A stretch of 64,000 nucleotides of DNA. Source: Parapedobacter composti (GTDB lineage: Bacteria; Bacteroidota; Bacteroidia; Sphingobacteriales; Sphingobacteriaceae). The notes under the pieces are model-generated. The model searched no databases. It saw only the letters and a list, made by a program, of their open reading frames with translations, and was not told where the DNA came from. The position numbers and the translations under genes were made by a program. The stretch lies in contig NZ_FOLL01000008.1 in the NCBI RefSeq assembly GCF_900112315.1, positions 1 to 64,000 of the forward strand, given 5' to 3'. Position 1 is the first letter of the stretch; each line of letters begins with the position of its first letter. Shown here piece by piece: positions 19,143-27,944 of this stretch.

Positions 19143-20549
19143 CGCATCGTCGCTTTGTAAATGCAGGTCAAGCCAGCGGCGGACTTCCTCCAATACCATT
19201 GGAGAAATTGTCTGGCTGATCGTACTGTATTCCGCCGGAAGTCCGGTTTTGCTTTCTTGGAAAAGGTGGTTCAGGCCAGAAAGCGCTTTGACGGTTATTT
19301 GTTCATTCCCCCCCGCCTGCAATGCGGCGGCAATCCCCGTAAGGTTTTCTTTAGCGGCGACCTGTAAATCCTTGTCGCCGTTCAGTGCCAATACCGGACA
19401 TTTCACGCGCGAGAGGTATTTTGCCGGATTGAACCGCAGGAAATAACGCATCCACGGGGTGTTAAGCTGCGCTTTTTGTCGCATGATGGCGGCAGTGGCT
19501 GCTTCCCCGGTAACCGCGCTATCGCTTAGTGCTGTTTGCAATGAAGACGATAGGAACGCTTCGAGTTTACTGTCCAGCACGTCGGGGTTGTCTTCCCCAA
19601 TCACGAGATCGTAAAGCTGGCGGTTTAACTGCGCATTCGCGCTAAGCTGGGCTGGTGAAAGCCCCGAAGCCGCACCGATCATCCGGGTTTGCATCATCAA
19701 GAGGCTATCCGAAGGGATGCCAGGTGATGCTAACAGAACCAGAAAAGCGATATCGTTTCGAGTAGAAGCTACCATAGCGGCCACCATGCCGCCTTCGCTG
19801 TGGCCCAGTATACCGATACCGTCTGGGTCAATGCTCGGTGCCGACCGGAGGAAATCTACTGCTGCCGAGGCATCAGAGGCAAAGTCAGCGGTAGTCGCTG
19901 TCGCGAAAATGCCTGTGGAAGCTCCCACGCCCCGATCATCGCAGCGTAGCACGGCATATCCATGCCGCGTGAGGTAATCAGCGATTACCCAAAAGGGCTT
20001 ATGTCCGAATAGCTCCTCATCGCGGTTTTGCGGACCGCTACCGCTGATAAGCACCATCGCCGGAAACGGTCCGCCGGTCATCGGCCTTGTTAATGTTCCC
20101 GCCAGCGTAATTCCCGCGTCCCGGTTGGCCACATTTACTTCCTCAATGTGATACGGAAAAGGGGGCTTCGGCTCCTGCGGGCGTTCGGCGGAGGTATTGC
20201 CGGCTCGGGCTCGCTTCACCAGCTCGAGGGGCAGTTCCATTCCACCCTGGAAAAAAGTACCCACGATTACCGTATCATGTTCGAGATTACCTATATAGCG
20301 CGCCCCGATAATGGGCACCCCCAGCTTCAGCGTGGGGCTTGCAAAGTCGACCGATGCAACCGGAATGCCTTTTGCACCCTGATCGGGGCTGTCCATCGTG
20401 GCTGTGTAACCTCCTTCGGTTTGTTCGATATGCAGCATTAGACGCAGTTTGACCCCGGAGATATCAAGCGTTCCCTGCCAGGTGCCGCCAATGTCCTGCG
20501 CTTGCAGCCTGGCGGCAAGGAGGATAAAGAAAAATATAAGTGTTCGCAT
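19134..20549 (-). CDS. Secreted alpha/beta hydrolase
   Basis: A 471-residue protein with a cleavable signal peptide (FFFILLAARLQAQD). Residues about 20-115 are a beta-rich N-terminal domain found before such hydrolases (IGGTWQGTLDISGVKLRLMLHI). Next is an alpha/beta hydrolase: oxyanion region LISGSGPQNRDEE, nucleophile elbow GHSEGG, an acid in LNGDKDLQV and the His in LNHLFQ. Probably an esterase or peptidase acting in the periplasm. The substrate is not determined. It lies downstream of a small membrane protein gene on the same strand with a 5-bp gap. Confidence 0.85.
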   Translation of the reverse strand: MRTLIFFFILLAARLQAQDIGGTWQGTLDISGVKLRLMLHIEQTEGGYTATMDSPDQGAKGIPVASVDFASPTLKLGVPIIGARYIGNLEHDTVIVGTFFQGGMELPLELVKRARAGNTSAERPQEPKPPFPYHIEEVNVANRDAGITLAGTLTRPMTGGPFPAMVLISGSGPQNRDEELFGHKPFWVIADYLTRHGYAVLRCDDRGVGASTGIFATATTADFASDASAAVDFLRSAPSIDPDGIGILGHSEGGMVAAMVASTRNDIAFLVLLASPGIPSDSLLMMQTRMIGAASGLSPAQLSANAQLNRQLYDLVIGEDNPDVLDSKLEAFLSSSLQTALSDSAVTGEAATAAIMRQKAQLNTPWMRYFLRFNPAKYLSRVKCPVLALNGDKDLQVAAKENLTGIAAALQAGGNEQITVKALSGLNHLFQESKTGLPAEYSTISQTISPMVLEEVRRWLDLHLQSDDALF

Positions 20550-20554
20550 CGGAA

Positions 20555-20929
20555 TTAAATGTTGCTAATTAGCACGAGCATCATCTTTGAAATCACCTCA
20601 CTAAGTACAATACACCCCCCAAAAATCCATTTATGCACTGCTTTTTTACTGTTGGTGGCGGTTTTAAATCCTTGAAATAGCCAGAAAATGAAAATAACCA
20701 TAGCCGACACAGCCAAGGCAAAAAAGGCGATAGTGGCCCCAATCGGCCCCGCCCCCATCGGGCCGCCGTCCATTGCGCTGGTTACCAACCGATCAGCAGC
20801 TTCATGCATATAACCACCGATATTTGCCAAAGGAAGGACGTAGAACGGAATGCGGGCAACCAGCTGTTTTTCTGCATAACATGCAAACGGGTTAACTAAA
20901 GCTCGTTGTTGCATAACACTATGTTTCAT
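20555..20929 (-). CDS. Small membrane protein coupled to a DUF2089 gene
   Basis: A 124-residue protein with two or three hydrophobic segments (ATIAFFALAVSAMVIFIFWLF and WIFGGCIVLSEVISKMMLVLI). No family recognized. Its ATG lies inside the end of the frameshifted DUF2089 gene (11-bp overlap), so it is the second gene of that unit. DUF2089 genes elsewhere are often followed by membrane protein genes, which fits. Confidence 0.6.
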   Translation of the reverse strand: MKHSVMQQRALVNPFACYAEKQLVARIPFYVLPLANIGGYMHEAADRLVTSAMDGGPMGAGPIGATIAFFALAVSAMVIFIFWLFQGFKTATNSKKAVHKWIFGGCIVLSEVISKMMLVLISNI

Positions 20930-21219
20930 TTGTCTTTCTCTGTTGCTGCTCCAGTTGCCTGATATGGGCTATCATGTCATCCAATCGGTTGCGTACCGTC
21001 GGATAGCTTTTGCCCGTCTGTGCTGACATTTCCTTGAGGCTACCGCTGCTCAAAAAAAAAAACCGGAGAATGAATTCTTGCTCTTCGGCGGTGAGGCTGC
21101 ATCAGAACTGGCAGCATGTAATTTCCGGACACTTGGGTTTCGCAGTTGCTACAGGTGAGTTCGGTAACCATGAGCATACTTGAACAACTGGGACAATGAA
21201 CCGGAAACCTTGACTTCAT
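20919..21219 (-). pseudogene. DUF2089 zinc-ribbon/HTH gene with a frameshift
   Basis: The first frame gives MKSRFPVHCPSC, a zinc ribbon with two CxxC pairs (CPSC and CSNC), then VSGNYMLPVLMQ. After CAG at about 21097 the frame shifts by one base. The other frame continues with LTAEEQEFILR, SSGSLKEMSAQTGKSYPTVR and NRLDDMIAHIRQLEQ, the helix-turn-helix half of DUF2089, to a TAG at 20919. The full length is 301 bp, one more than a multiple of three, so a single inserted base explains it. A run of 11 T follows the shift and adds one Phe relative to the family. Either a real mutation or a sequencing error. Confidence 0.75.
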
Positions 21220-21549
21220 AAATTTGAATTTTATAAAGTCAAAAATAAATAATACACTTATAAGTATTAATTTTATTTATAAAAAAATAAATATTGTTTA
21301 TTTCACGTCAGATAGATCGTTTCGCTCCTGGTTTTCAAAAGGACAAAGAAACTTTGCACCGTAACGGTTTCGGATAGTACGGAAAAAATCCAGCCGCCCG
21401 GCCGTTTATTATTTTGATACTGTATTTTTTACGGATATTTATTTAATTATTGATATTTTTTACGGATAATACAGATATAATTGCATTTATTTACGATTAA
21501 TACCATCTTTGCCTATCCAATATTCGGATTAACATCAAGAATATACGCT
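21220..21549. other. AT-rich divergent promoter region
   Basis: No gene. Bases 21230-21480 are extremely AT-rich. A -7-like CATCTTTG at about 21506-21513 points right. This supports the ATG at 21550 as the start of the cysteine synthase-like gene rather than the upstream TTG. Confidence 0.45.
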
Positions 21550-22629
21550 ATGATTCAACCGGCATCTAATGAAACGCTGGGCGCACGCTTCGGCCACCTT
21601 TGGCACCTGATAGGCAATACGCCAATGCTGCGGCTCGATTACCGGTTTCGGGGCCGGCCGGGCAGCATCTATGTAAAGTGTGAGCATTACAACCTCACGG
21701 GGAGTATCAAAGATCGCATGGCACTGCACATCCTGCATCGCGCCTATACCGATGGGCGGATAGCGCCGGGCGATACTATTGTAGAGGCCACCAGCGGCAA
21801 TACGGGCATTGCCTTTGCTGCCATCGGGCGGATGCTGGGGCATCCGGTGAAAATCATTATGCCCGATTGGCTGAGCAGGGAGCGAGCAGCCATTATCCGT
21901 AGCATGGGCGCGGAAGTCCTGCAGGTTTCCAAAGCCGAGGGCGGCTTCCTTGGATGCATTGCGCTGAGCGAAGAAATCGCCCGGCGGGGTAATACGTTCT
22001 TACCCCGGCAGTTTGAAAATCGCTGCAATGCTGAGGCCCATGAGTGCACCACCATGCACGAGATAGGGCAGCAACTGGATGCCATCGGGCTCAAGCCCGA
22101 TGCGTTCGTCGCCGGGGTAGGCACAGGTGGCACTATTATGGGCGCGGCAGGCTACTTCAAAAAGCGGGACGCGACCATTGGCGTGTATCCGCTGGAACCG
22201 GCGGAAAGCCCCACGCTAAGCACCGGATACAAGGCAGGAACACACCGCATCCAGGGAATATCAGACGAGTTTATCCCTGCCATCGTGGAGTTTGATAAAC
22301 TCGACAAAGTCGTGCAGGCAAATGACGGAGACGCTATCATCATGGCCCAACTGTTGGCTCAGAAACTGGGGCTAGCCGTAGGCATCTCGTCCGGCGCGAA
22401 TGCGGTGGGCGCCATCAAACTGAAAGAACAGTTGGGGCCGGATGCAACGGTGGTGACGGTGTTGTCTGACTGCAACAAGAAATACCTTAGTACCGACCTT
22501 GTCCGGGACGAACCGAAGCGGGAAGGCTATATCAGTATTGACACCCAATTTACTGGATACGAACCCATCCCGCGGCTGGCTGGCCAATCCCGAGGGGCGG
22601 CGGGCGGCATGGCAATGGCGTACAACTGA
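21550..22629 (+). CDS. PLP-dependent cysteine synthase-like protein
   Basis: A 359-residue fold-type II PLP enzyme, counted from the ATG at 21550. Motifs: [14 protein letters not shown], the PLP lysine in [11 protein letters not shown], the substrate loop [15 protein letters not shown], the phosphate-binding loop [16 protein letters not shown], and the C-terminal [10 protein letters not shown]. Also [18 protein letters not shown], typical of cysteine synthases (CysK/CysM). The C-terminal extension with [15 protein letters not shown] resembles CysM/cystathionine synthase-like members. It likely uses O-acetylserine, but the exact activity is not fixed by sequence. It is not clustered with sulfate reduction genes. 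Confidence 0.85.
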   Translation: MIQPASNETLGARFGHLWHLIGNTPMLRLDYRFRGRPGSIYVKCEHYNLTGSIKDRMALHILHRAYTDGRIAPGDTIVEATSGNTGIAFAAIGRMLGHPVKIIMPDWLSRERAAIIRSMGAEVLQVSKAEGGFLGCIALSEEIARRGNTFLPRQFENRCNAEAHECTTMHEIGQQLDAIGLKPDAFVAGVGTGGTIMGAAGYFKKRDATIGVYPLEPAESPTLSTGYKAGTHRIQGISDEFIPAIVEFDKLDKVVQANDGDAIIMAQLLAQKLGLAVGISSGANAVGAIKLKEQLGPDATVVTVLSDCNKKYLSTDLVRDEPKREGYISIDTQFTGYEPIPRLAGQSRGAAGGMAMAYN

Positions 22630-22662
22630 ATAAAATGAGATATATGAAACACCTGATGTTAG

Positions 22663-22794
22663 CTTCGGAGCGGCTGGCTCAGCAGCGTCAAGGTTACGCT
22701 GGGATTTATCGAACTGGCGCTGGCACTGAAGCTGCATGCCGCCGGTTACCGCGGTTTCTTGCCATCCGGGATCCAAGCATTTATTAAGAAATAA
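22663..22794 (+). pseudogene. Remnant of a DsbD-like thiol:disulfide interchange protein
   Basis: A 43-codon frame without a start, preceded directly by TAG. The first half reads RSGWLSSVKVTLGFIELALALK, very close to the conserved SGGWLxxVKVxLGFxELALAxKF membrane segment of Bacteroidota DsbD-family proteins. The second half (AAGYRGFLPSGIQAFIKK) does not match. The rest of the gene is absent, so this is a decayed fragment. The identification rests on one motif. Confidence 0.45.
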
Positions 22795-22821
22795 CGATTT
22801 CTTGCGTACATGTGTGTTTGT

Positions 22822-22863
22822 ACTACCGGCGTTCGATGGGCTCTCCGCCCATCTGCCGGTAGT
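22822..22863. repeat. Long imperfect hairpin
   Basis: ACTACCGGC pairs with GCCGGTAGT, and inside it GATGGGC pairs with GCCCATC around a five-base loop. No T-tract follows on either strand, so it is not a classic terminator. It lies just before the VOC gene stop and could be a structured 3' end or a palindromic repeat unit. Confidence 0.5.
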
Positions 22864-22880
22864 TTCGCTAAATGACTGGG

Positions 22881-23249
22881 CTATGACCGCGAATATAACC
22901 CCAGTTTATTCCCTTCGGTGTCCAAAAACATAGCAAAGAATCCCATATCAGGGCTAATCTCTGTTTTAGGGACAACCACTTTCCCGCCATTGGGCACTAC
23001 CCTGTTCAATACAATGTCCAGGTCGTCTCCGGCATTCAGATATACCCTGGCGCCGTCCACGGTAGGCACGTACTCGCTTCCGTGTATCAGCACCACAGAA
23101 ACAACGTCGCCCTCACTTGGGAATAGCCCCATCGGTGTGCCTTCCATATCGGTTTCCTCGATATGGATATCCAATATCGCCTGATAAAACGCAACGGCCC
23201 TTCGGAAGTTGCTCGTGGGGATCTCAATAATTGAAACTAAATTTTTCAT
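22881..23249 (-). CDS. VOC family (glyoxalase-like) protein
   Basis: A 122-residue single VOC-fold protein: IIEIPTSNFRRAVAFYQAILDI at the N terminus, GTPMGLFPSEGDVVSVVLIHGSEY in the middle, and DPD-like region GFFAMFLDTEGNKLGLYSR with the usual E/Y end. Such proteins bind a metal or act as resistance or isomerase proteins. The activity is not predicted. It is 70 bp downstream of an AraC regulator on the same strand, probably one unit. Confidence 0.85.
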   Translation of the reverse strand: MKNLVSIIEIPTSNFRRAVAFYQAILDIHIEETDMEGTPMGLFPSEGDVVSVVLIHGSEYVPTVDGARVYLNAGDDLDIVLNRVVPNGGKVVVPKTEISPDMGFFAMFLDTEGNKLGLYSRS

Positions 23250-23318
23250 CTTTACTATTCATTTTTAACAGCCCAAATTTATGGGGCCTACAACCCTCCA
23301 AATTGTAAAAATGCGACA

Positions 23319-24161
23319 CTATTCTTTTGCATAAAAAAGTGAAGAAAGAGCCATTTCCGCGTCTTTCAGGAAATCTTTCGGATTAGTCCCGGTAAATTCC
23401 TTGAAGTCTTTGATAAAATGTGCCTGGTCATAATAATCGCTTTCGTAAGCAATCTTGGTTAAACTTCCTGACTGTTGCCTAATCACCATTTTCAATGCCG
23501 CTTGCAACCTGATAACCTTTCCTAATTGCTTGGGACTAATGCCGATGTGTTTTAAAAATTTCCGTTCAAGTTGCCTCCGTTTGGACAAGTCACCCTTGAA
23601 AATGGTCTTAATCGCCAAGCTTCCCCCTTCGGAGAACAACATGTCAACCGTTGTTTTTACGATCCGGTCGATAGTTGCTTCTCCGGTCAGCCTACTTAAG
23701 AGGAATTTTTCGATAATCGCTATTCGCTCTACCGTATTTGTTGCTTGGACGATCTTTTGCTCCAACTCTTCGGATACCGTTTTACCGAAAAGTGACGACA
23801 GGGGTGTTTCCTTGTTTGCCAGATTCTTAACAGGAACAGAAACGAAGTTAGCGAATCCATATGGATAGAAGCGGATTGCAAAGGAATTGACATAACCTGT
23901 TGGTTCAATGTAAAAAGGTGCAATGGTCTGGCCAAGTACCATGGCCCGAGGCTGAAGGATGAAATCCGCCCCAGATGTATACCGCTTGATGTCATCCCCA
24001 AGGATAAAAGCCATTTCAATACAACCATCGGGTATGATCCGCTGCTTTTTTGTTTCTTTTTCGGCAGGCACCTCCAATGTCCAATAGCATTTTACGAGAG
24101 CCTTTAAGTCAGGGTGTGGCGGAAATGTCCGATAGTTCATGTACTCGCATTTAATTTTCAA
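23319..24161 (-). CDS. AraC family transcriptional regulator
   Basis: A 280-residue protein. Residues about 1-150 match the DUF6597-type sensor domain (YRTFPPHPDLKALVKCYWTLE, IPDGCIEMAFILGDD). Residues about 180-275 are the AraC HTH pair (RQLERKFLKHIGISPKQLGKVIRLQAALKM; IAYESDYYDQAHFIKDFKEFTGTNPKDF). The N-terminal type is common in Bacteroidota regulators beside small metabolic or VOC genes. The VOC gene downstream is the natural candidate target. Confidence 0.88.
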   Translation of the reverse strand: MKIKCEYMNYRTFPPHPDLKALVKCYWTLEVPAEKETKKQRIIPDGCIEMAFILGDDIKRYTSGADFILQPRAMVLGQTIAPFYIEPTGYVNSFAIRFYPYGFANFVSVPVKNLANKETPLSSLFGKTVSEELEQKIVQATNTVERIAIIEKFLLSRLTGEATIDRIVKTTVDMLFSEGGSLAIKTIFKGDLSKRRQLERKFLKHIGISPKQLGKVIRLQAALKMVIRQQSGSLTKIAYESDYYDQAHFIKDFKEFTGTNPKDFLKDAEMALSSLFYAKE

Positions 24162-24498
24162 TCACCCAATCCTGTTTCATCGCTGTCAGCCGCACTGCGG
24201 AATAATCCGTTCGTCAGGGAGCGGCCCGATCCCAAAGAACTTTACCTATCATATTATTGCTAATTACAAAGATATTATTAATCATTATTCTCCAAAACTG
24301 ACGGCAGAAGAGCGGTAATCGCTGAGCGTGTCGGAATCTGCCTCGGCGAGAGCAGCCGAGGCCGTGGCGGTTAGCTCGCTACCCAACGACTATACCGAAA
24401 TGCCCTGCTCGGGGTAAGGAAAAGGCCAAAGCATTTTTTAACATTTTTTCTTTAGCCATCTTCGCAAAGTTTTGTTATTGTTGTATGCAAATGTAAAT
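24162..24498. other. Intergenic region upstream of a histidine kinase
   Basis: No gene found. A small GC-rich inverted repeat occurs near 24340-24375 (CCTCGGCGAGAGCAGCCGAGG: CCTCGGC / GCCGAGG). A CATCTTCG element at about 24458 resembles a -7 box for the kinase at 24499. Confidence 0.4.
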
Positions 24499-26190
24499 AT
24501 GGATGAATATGACGATGCGCCGCGATACGAGAACAACTTGGTCTCGGTGCTATCCGATATGCGAAAACTGCATGAAATCAGCACCAGCCTCATATCGGAG
24601 AATCACATAAATCAGCTATACAACGATATCGTTGGCGCGGCGGTGACCCTACTGGGGTCGGATATGGGTAGCCTGCAATTGCTCATCCCGGAGCGCGATG
24701 AGCTGCTGCTGCTCGCTAGCAGGGGCTTTGCCCCCCGTTCAGCCAGTTTCTGGAAACGGGTGACGGCCCACTCCGGATCTGTCTGCGGCCGTGCATTATC
24801 GCTGGGGACGCGGGTTATCACCCCTGACGTCGAGCAATGCGACTTCATAAACGGTGGCGACATCGAGGTGTTCAGATGGTCGGCAATCCGTGCCGTACAA
24901 ACCACCCCACTTATCACCCGCGGCGGCAAAGTTGTAGGCATGATCTCCACACATTGGAAAAAGGTGCACCGACCCTCTGAACACCGCCTCCATCTCTTAG
25001 ACATCCTGGCCCGCCAGGCGGCTGATCTTATTGAAAGAAGAACAGCGGAAGAAGCGCTCCGCGAATCGGAAGAACGGTTGCGGTCGGCTGTCGTTGCGGC
25101 AGAATTGGGCACTTTTATCTGGGATCTGGAAAACGATGAGGTAAAGCCGGATGACCGGATGCTCTACCTGTTCGGTGTACCTAAATCGGCATCCGATATG
25201 GCAGCGGCACTACGATCTACCCTACACCCCGATGACCTTGACCGGTACCTGAACGCCATTGATGAAGCTTCCAAAGCCGAAACACCGAAGTTCATACAGG
25301 AAGATATCCGCATCCAACTCCCGAACGGCAGCCAGCGCTGGCTGGCATTCCATGCCCAGGTCCATACTTCGGCGAAAACTGGCAAAGCGGCACGCATGGC
25401 TGGCTGTGTCATTGACATCACAGGCAGGAAAACACTCGAACAACAAAAGAATGAGTTTATCGAAATGGTAAGCCATGAACTGAAGACTCCGGCCACAGGC
25501 ATTAAGGCTTACGGCCAGCTGCTGCAGGATCGGTTTTTACACAACGATCCGGAAACCAATCTCCGGCTGATCGCAAAGCAGAACAAATTGACAAACCGGC
25601 TTATCAACCTGTTGAACCGGTTGCTAGATTCAACGCGGGTGGTGGACGGGTCGCTTAAACCCCATCTTGAAAAAGCGGATATAAACGTGTTGATTCGGGA
25701 ATACGTGGATGACCTGCAATCGCTCACCCAGAATCATCAGTTGAACTTCCGTGCAGCAGAAAAACAAATCGTCTTGGTCGACAAGGAACAAATCGGACAG
25801 GTCTTAACTAACTTGATTTCCAATGCTATAAAATATTCACCGGAGGGCGGCGACATCAACATCACATCGGAAACCACAAATGACGGGCAGTGCATGGTCA
25901 GCATCGCCGACACGGGCATTGGTATTGATGACAGCGAGAAAAAAAAGATATTCGAGCGCTTTTTCCGGAAAAACAACGACAGCACGCGAAGCAGCACGGG
26001 CGTAGGCCTCGGACTCTACATCTGCGATGCCATCATCCGGCAGCACGGCGGCGAAATCGGCGTGAAAAGTCAGGCAGGAAAAGGCTCCGTATTCTATTTC
26101 CTATTGCCGCACCACGAAGCAGCTATCGTCAACATGGCTAAACCTTCAGATAACGATTCGGAATCACCACCGGAGCAGCGATTAGCATAA
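24499..26190 (+). CDS. GAF-PAS sensor histidine kinase
   Basis: A 563-residue cytoplasmic kinase, counted from the ATG at 24499; an upstream TTG is less likely. Order: GAF domain about 35-180 (LISENHINQLYNDIVGAAVTLLGSDMGSLQLL), a coiled linker (EERTAEEALRESEERL-like), PAS domain about 195-310 ending CVIDITGRK, HisKA with the phosphoacceptor His326 in MVSHELKTP, and HATPase_c with N box LISNAIKYSPEGG, G1 box DTGIGI and G2 box GVGLGLYI. No membrane segment and no receiver domain are present, and no response regulator gene lies next to it. Confidence 0.92.
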   Translation: MDEYDDAPRYENNLVSVLSDMRKLHEISTSLISENHINQLYNDIVGAAVTLLGSDMGSLQLLIPERDELLLLASRGFAPRSASFWKRVTAHSGSVCGRALSLGTRVITPDVEQCDFINGGDIEVFRWSAIRAVQTTPLITRGGKVVGMISTHWKKVHRPSEHRLHLLDILARQAADLIERRTAEEALRESEERLRSAVVAAELGTFIWDLENDEVKPDDRMLYLFGVPKSASDMAAALRSTLHPDDLDRYLNAIDEASKAETPKFIQEDIRIQLPNGSQRWLAFHAQVHTSAKTGKAARMAGCVIDITGRKTLEQQKNEFIEMVSHELKTPATGIKAYGQLLQDRFLHNDPETNLRLIAKQNKLTNRLINLLNRLLDSTRVVDGSLKPHLEKADINVLIREYVDDLQSLTQNHQLNFRAAEKQIVLVDKEQIGQVLTNLISNAIKYSPEGGDINITSETTNDGQCMVSIADTGIGIDDSEKKKIFERFFRKNNDSTRSSTGVGLGLYICDAIIRQHGGEIGVKSQAGKGSVFYFLLPHHEAAIVNMAKPSDNDSESPPEQRLA

Positions 26191-26231
26191 ATCCCCTTAA
26201 GTCTTTGTTTATCTGAGCCACTGCGGCACAC

Positions 26232-26260
26232 AAAAAAAGCCCTTGTTTTCACAAGGACTC
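26232..26260 (-). terminator. Terminator of tRNA-Pro(CGG)
   Basis: On the minus strand AGTCCTTGT, loop GAAA, ACAAGGGCT, then seven T. It lies 9 bp after the tRNA 3' end. Confidence 0.85.
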
Positions 26261-26268
26261 ATTTTGGG

Positions 26269-26342
26269 TCGGGATGACAGGATTCGAACCTGCGGCCTCT
26301 TCGTCCCGAACGAAGCGCGCTACCGGGCTGCGCTACATCCCG
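26269..26342 (-). tRNA. tRNA-Pro (anticodon CGG)
   Basis: A 74-nt cloverleaf. The acceptor stem CGGGATG pairs with CATCCCG, with discriminator A. The anticodon stem CTTCG/CGAAG encloses the loop TTCGGGA, giving anticodon CGG. The T arm contains GGTTCGAATCC. CCA is not encoded. A TAACTTTG promoter element and an intrinsic terminator flank it. Confidence 0.93.
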
Positions 26343-26354
26343 TAAACTTACGCG

Positions 26355-26362
26355 CAAAGTTA
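26355..26362 (-). promoter_or_regulatory. -7 element of tRNA-Pro(CGG)
   Basis: TAACTTTG on the minus strand, 12 bp before the tRNA 5' end, matches the TAnnTTTG consensus. Confidence 0.65.
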
Positions 26363-26668
26363 GTGGTTTCCGTCAAAAAAGGAAATATCAGCTGATAAAG
26401 TTTTCGTGCCTGCCACCGCCTGTTTTCAAGCGCCCAATCAGCTGTCTAGCTATCTTTACCGCTCATTTACCTATAGATGACGGGTAATTTCAGATTGACA
26501 ATGCCGTTCGTGCTGCTACTGGTTGGCCCCAACTGGACCTATGGCGCTTTATATTTATCCCATGGTTATACCGAAGTGCGGTAAACCGGCGTTGTATATT
26601 AGTCCCATAATGACTATCTTTGTTGAGATAGCGCCACGGCGTGTCAATATCGAGATAACCACGTAACC
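26363..26668. other. Intergenic region with a promoter for the lipoprotein gene
   Basis: No gene seen. TATCTTTG at 26615-26622 (plus strand) is a good -7 element, 47 bp before the ATG of the lipoprotein gene at 26669. Confidence 0.5.
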
Positions 26669-27604
26669 ATGAAGCTGCATATCCGTTTATTAGCCATACT
26701 CTTCACCTTTGCCGTTGTTTCCTGTGAAAAACACGATGAGCCAGATACCACGCCGGATCCCATCCAGCTGGAAATCGCCGGCGAGGGTGGTGCGACCGAG
26801 GTGGCACTCGGCGCGGGCGACTGGCAGATTGTCAGCGTGGTCAATGCGGACGGCAACATGCGCATGTTTGGCGACGTGTATAACGCAGAAGGAGAAATCA
26901 TTTGGAAAAACGAGTTGCTCAAACTCAACGGATTAGGCCGCTTAGCGTGGTCAGGAACACTCCGCGGCTTCCAGGTTATCCACAAAACGCCTGGCCTCTT
27001 CCACATCCAGTTGCAGGAAAACGCATTGGATAGGCCATTTTGTTTTATTATTAAGCTTGACAATGGACTCACAACGCAGGAGATTGTCGTTGAGCAGCCC
27101 ACCTCTGCTGGCTACAACTTTGAACGCATCGAGTACTTTCTGGAGGAGGGCGACGGCGATTCTCTGTACGTGCGTGAGCGCGTGGCCACCTACCAGTTTA
27201 CCTATTCCACCCCTATAGAAGTTTCGATCAACCCCTTTAACGGGCCCAACGTGGTGGTCAACTCGCATTTCGAAAGCGATGATAAATATGCATTCGTGTG
27301 GCTGGAAAACGATGCGGTGGAAGTGCCTGTGCCTTCTCACATCACCGAAGACACCGTGTACCTCTCCGCGCAGCAAAGCATCTATGGCGGCATTTCAAAC
27401 GAACCGTACCAGAGCGACTTCAAGGTGACCATCGCCCTGCCCGCCGGGCAGTCTAACTACGCCTCATATATCGAAGAACGTCGCCGCGTTGTGTCTTACC
27501 GGTTAACGATGACACACAAAGGCACAGGGGACTCTAAAGTAGTGGAGGGCAAATGGATAGAAATAAGCCCTACCGGCCGTTACGAAATCAAGAAGGAAGA
27601 TTGA
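26669..27604 (+). CDS. BACON-like lipoprotein
   Basis: A 311-residue protein with a lipoprotein signal (FAVVSC, then EKHDEPDTTPDP linker). The first domain (IQLEIAGEGGATEVALGAGDWQIVSVV) resembles the BACON domain of Bacteroidota surface proteins, where a strand, a Gly-Gly turn and a W-x-I strand repeat. A second beta-rich part follows (VTIALPAGQSNYASYIEERRRVVSYRLTMTHKG). Probably surface-exposed. It is not part of a SusCD cluster, so a role in glycan binding is only a possibility. Confidence 0.6.
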   Translation: MKLHIRLLAILFTFAVVSCEKHDEPDTTPDPIQLEIAGEGGATEVALGAGDWQIVSVVNADGNMRMFGDVYNAEGEIIWKNELLKLNGLGRLAWSGTLRGFQVIHKTPGLFHIQLQENALDRPFCFIIKLDNGLTTQEIVVEQPTSAGYNFERIEYFLEEGDGDSLYVRERVATYQFTYSTPIEVSINPFNGPNVVVNSHFESDDKYAFVWLENDAVEVPVPSHITEDTVYLSAQQSIYGGISNEPYQSDFKVTIALPAGQSNYASYIEERRRVVSYRLTMTHKGTGDSKVVEGKWIEISPTGRYEIKKED

Positions 27605-27667
27605 CCGCATCACCCTGCCAAACATTTTCCTTGGCACCCTGTTAGCATAACAGGAGGACTGCATGCT

Positions 27668-27907
27668 ATGACAAGCAACAACACGCAACACGACCCGGAA
27701 GATCCGGAGAAGAAAGAACAGAAAACTTCTGAAGGCGACCATGCTAACCACATGGCCTTCGATAGACTACAGCAATATATGGATGCAGACGATGAAGAAA
27801 GCCGCCGCGAGGCCGAGGAGGACACCGACAGCGCCAACAAGGCTGACGGTGGAGACGGCGACCCGGCCGGCACGGGTTCCGGCAATGGGGATAACCGCGA
27901 GGAGTAA
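27668..27907 (+). CDS. Small acidic hydrophilic protein
   Basis: A 79-residue product, very rich in Asp, Glu, Asn and Gly, with only one short segment of order (ANHMAFDRLQQYMDADDEES). Probably intrinsically disordered. AGGAGG lies upstream, a rare good ribosome site here, which supports it being real. It follows the BACON-like lipoprotein by 63 bp on the same strand. Function unknown. Confidence 0.5.
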   Translation: MTSNNTQHDPEDPEKKEQKTSEGDHANHMAFDRLQQYMDADDEESRREAEEDTDSANKADGGDGDPAGTGSGNGDNREE

Positions 27908-27944
27908 AAACCATTTTGAACCGAAGAGCCGTCCTTAAAACACT

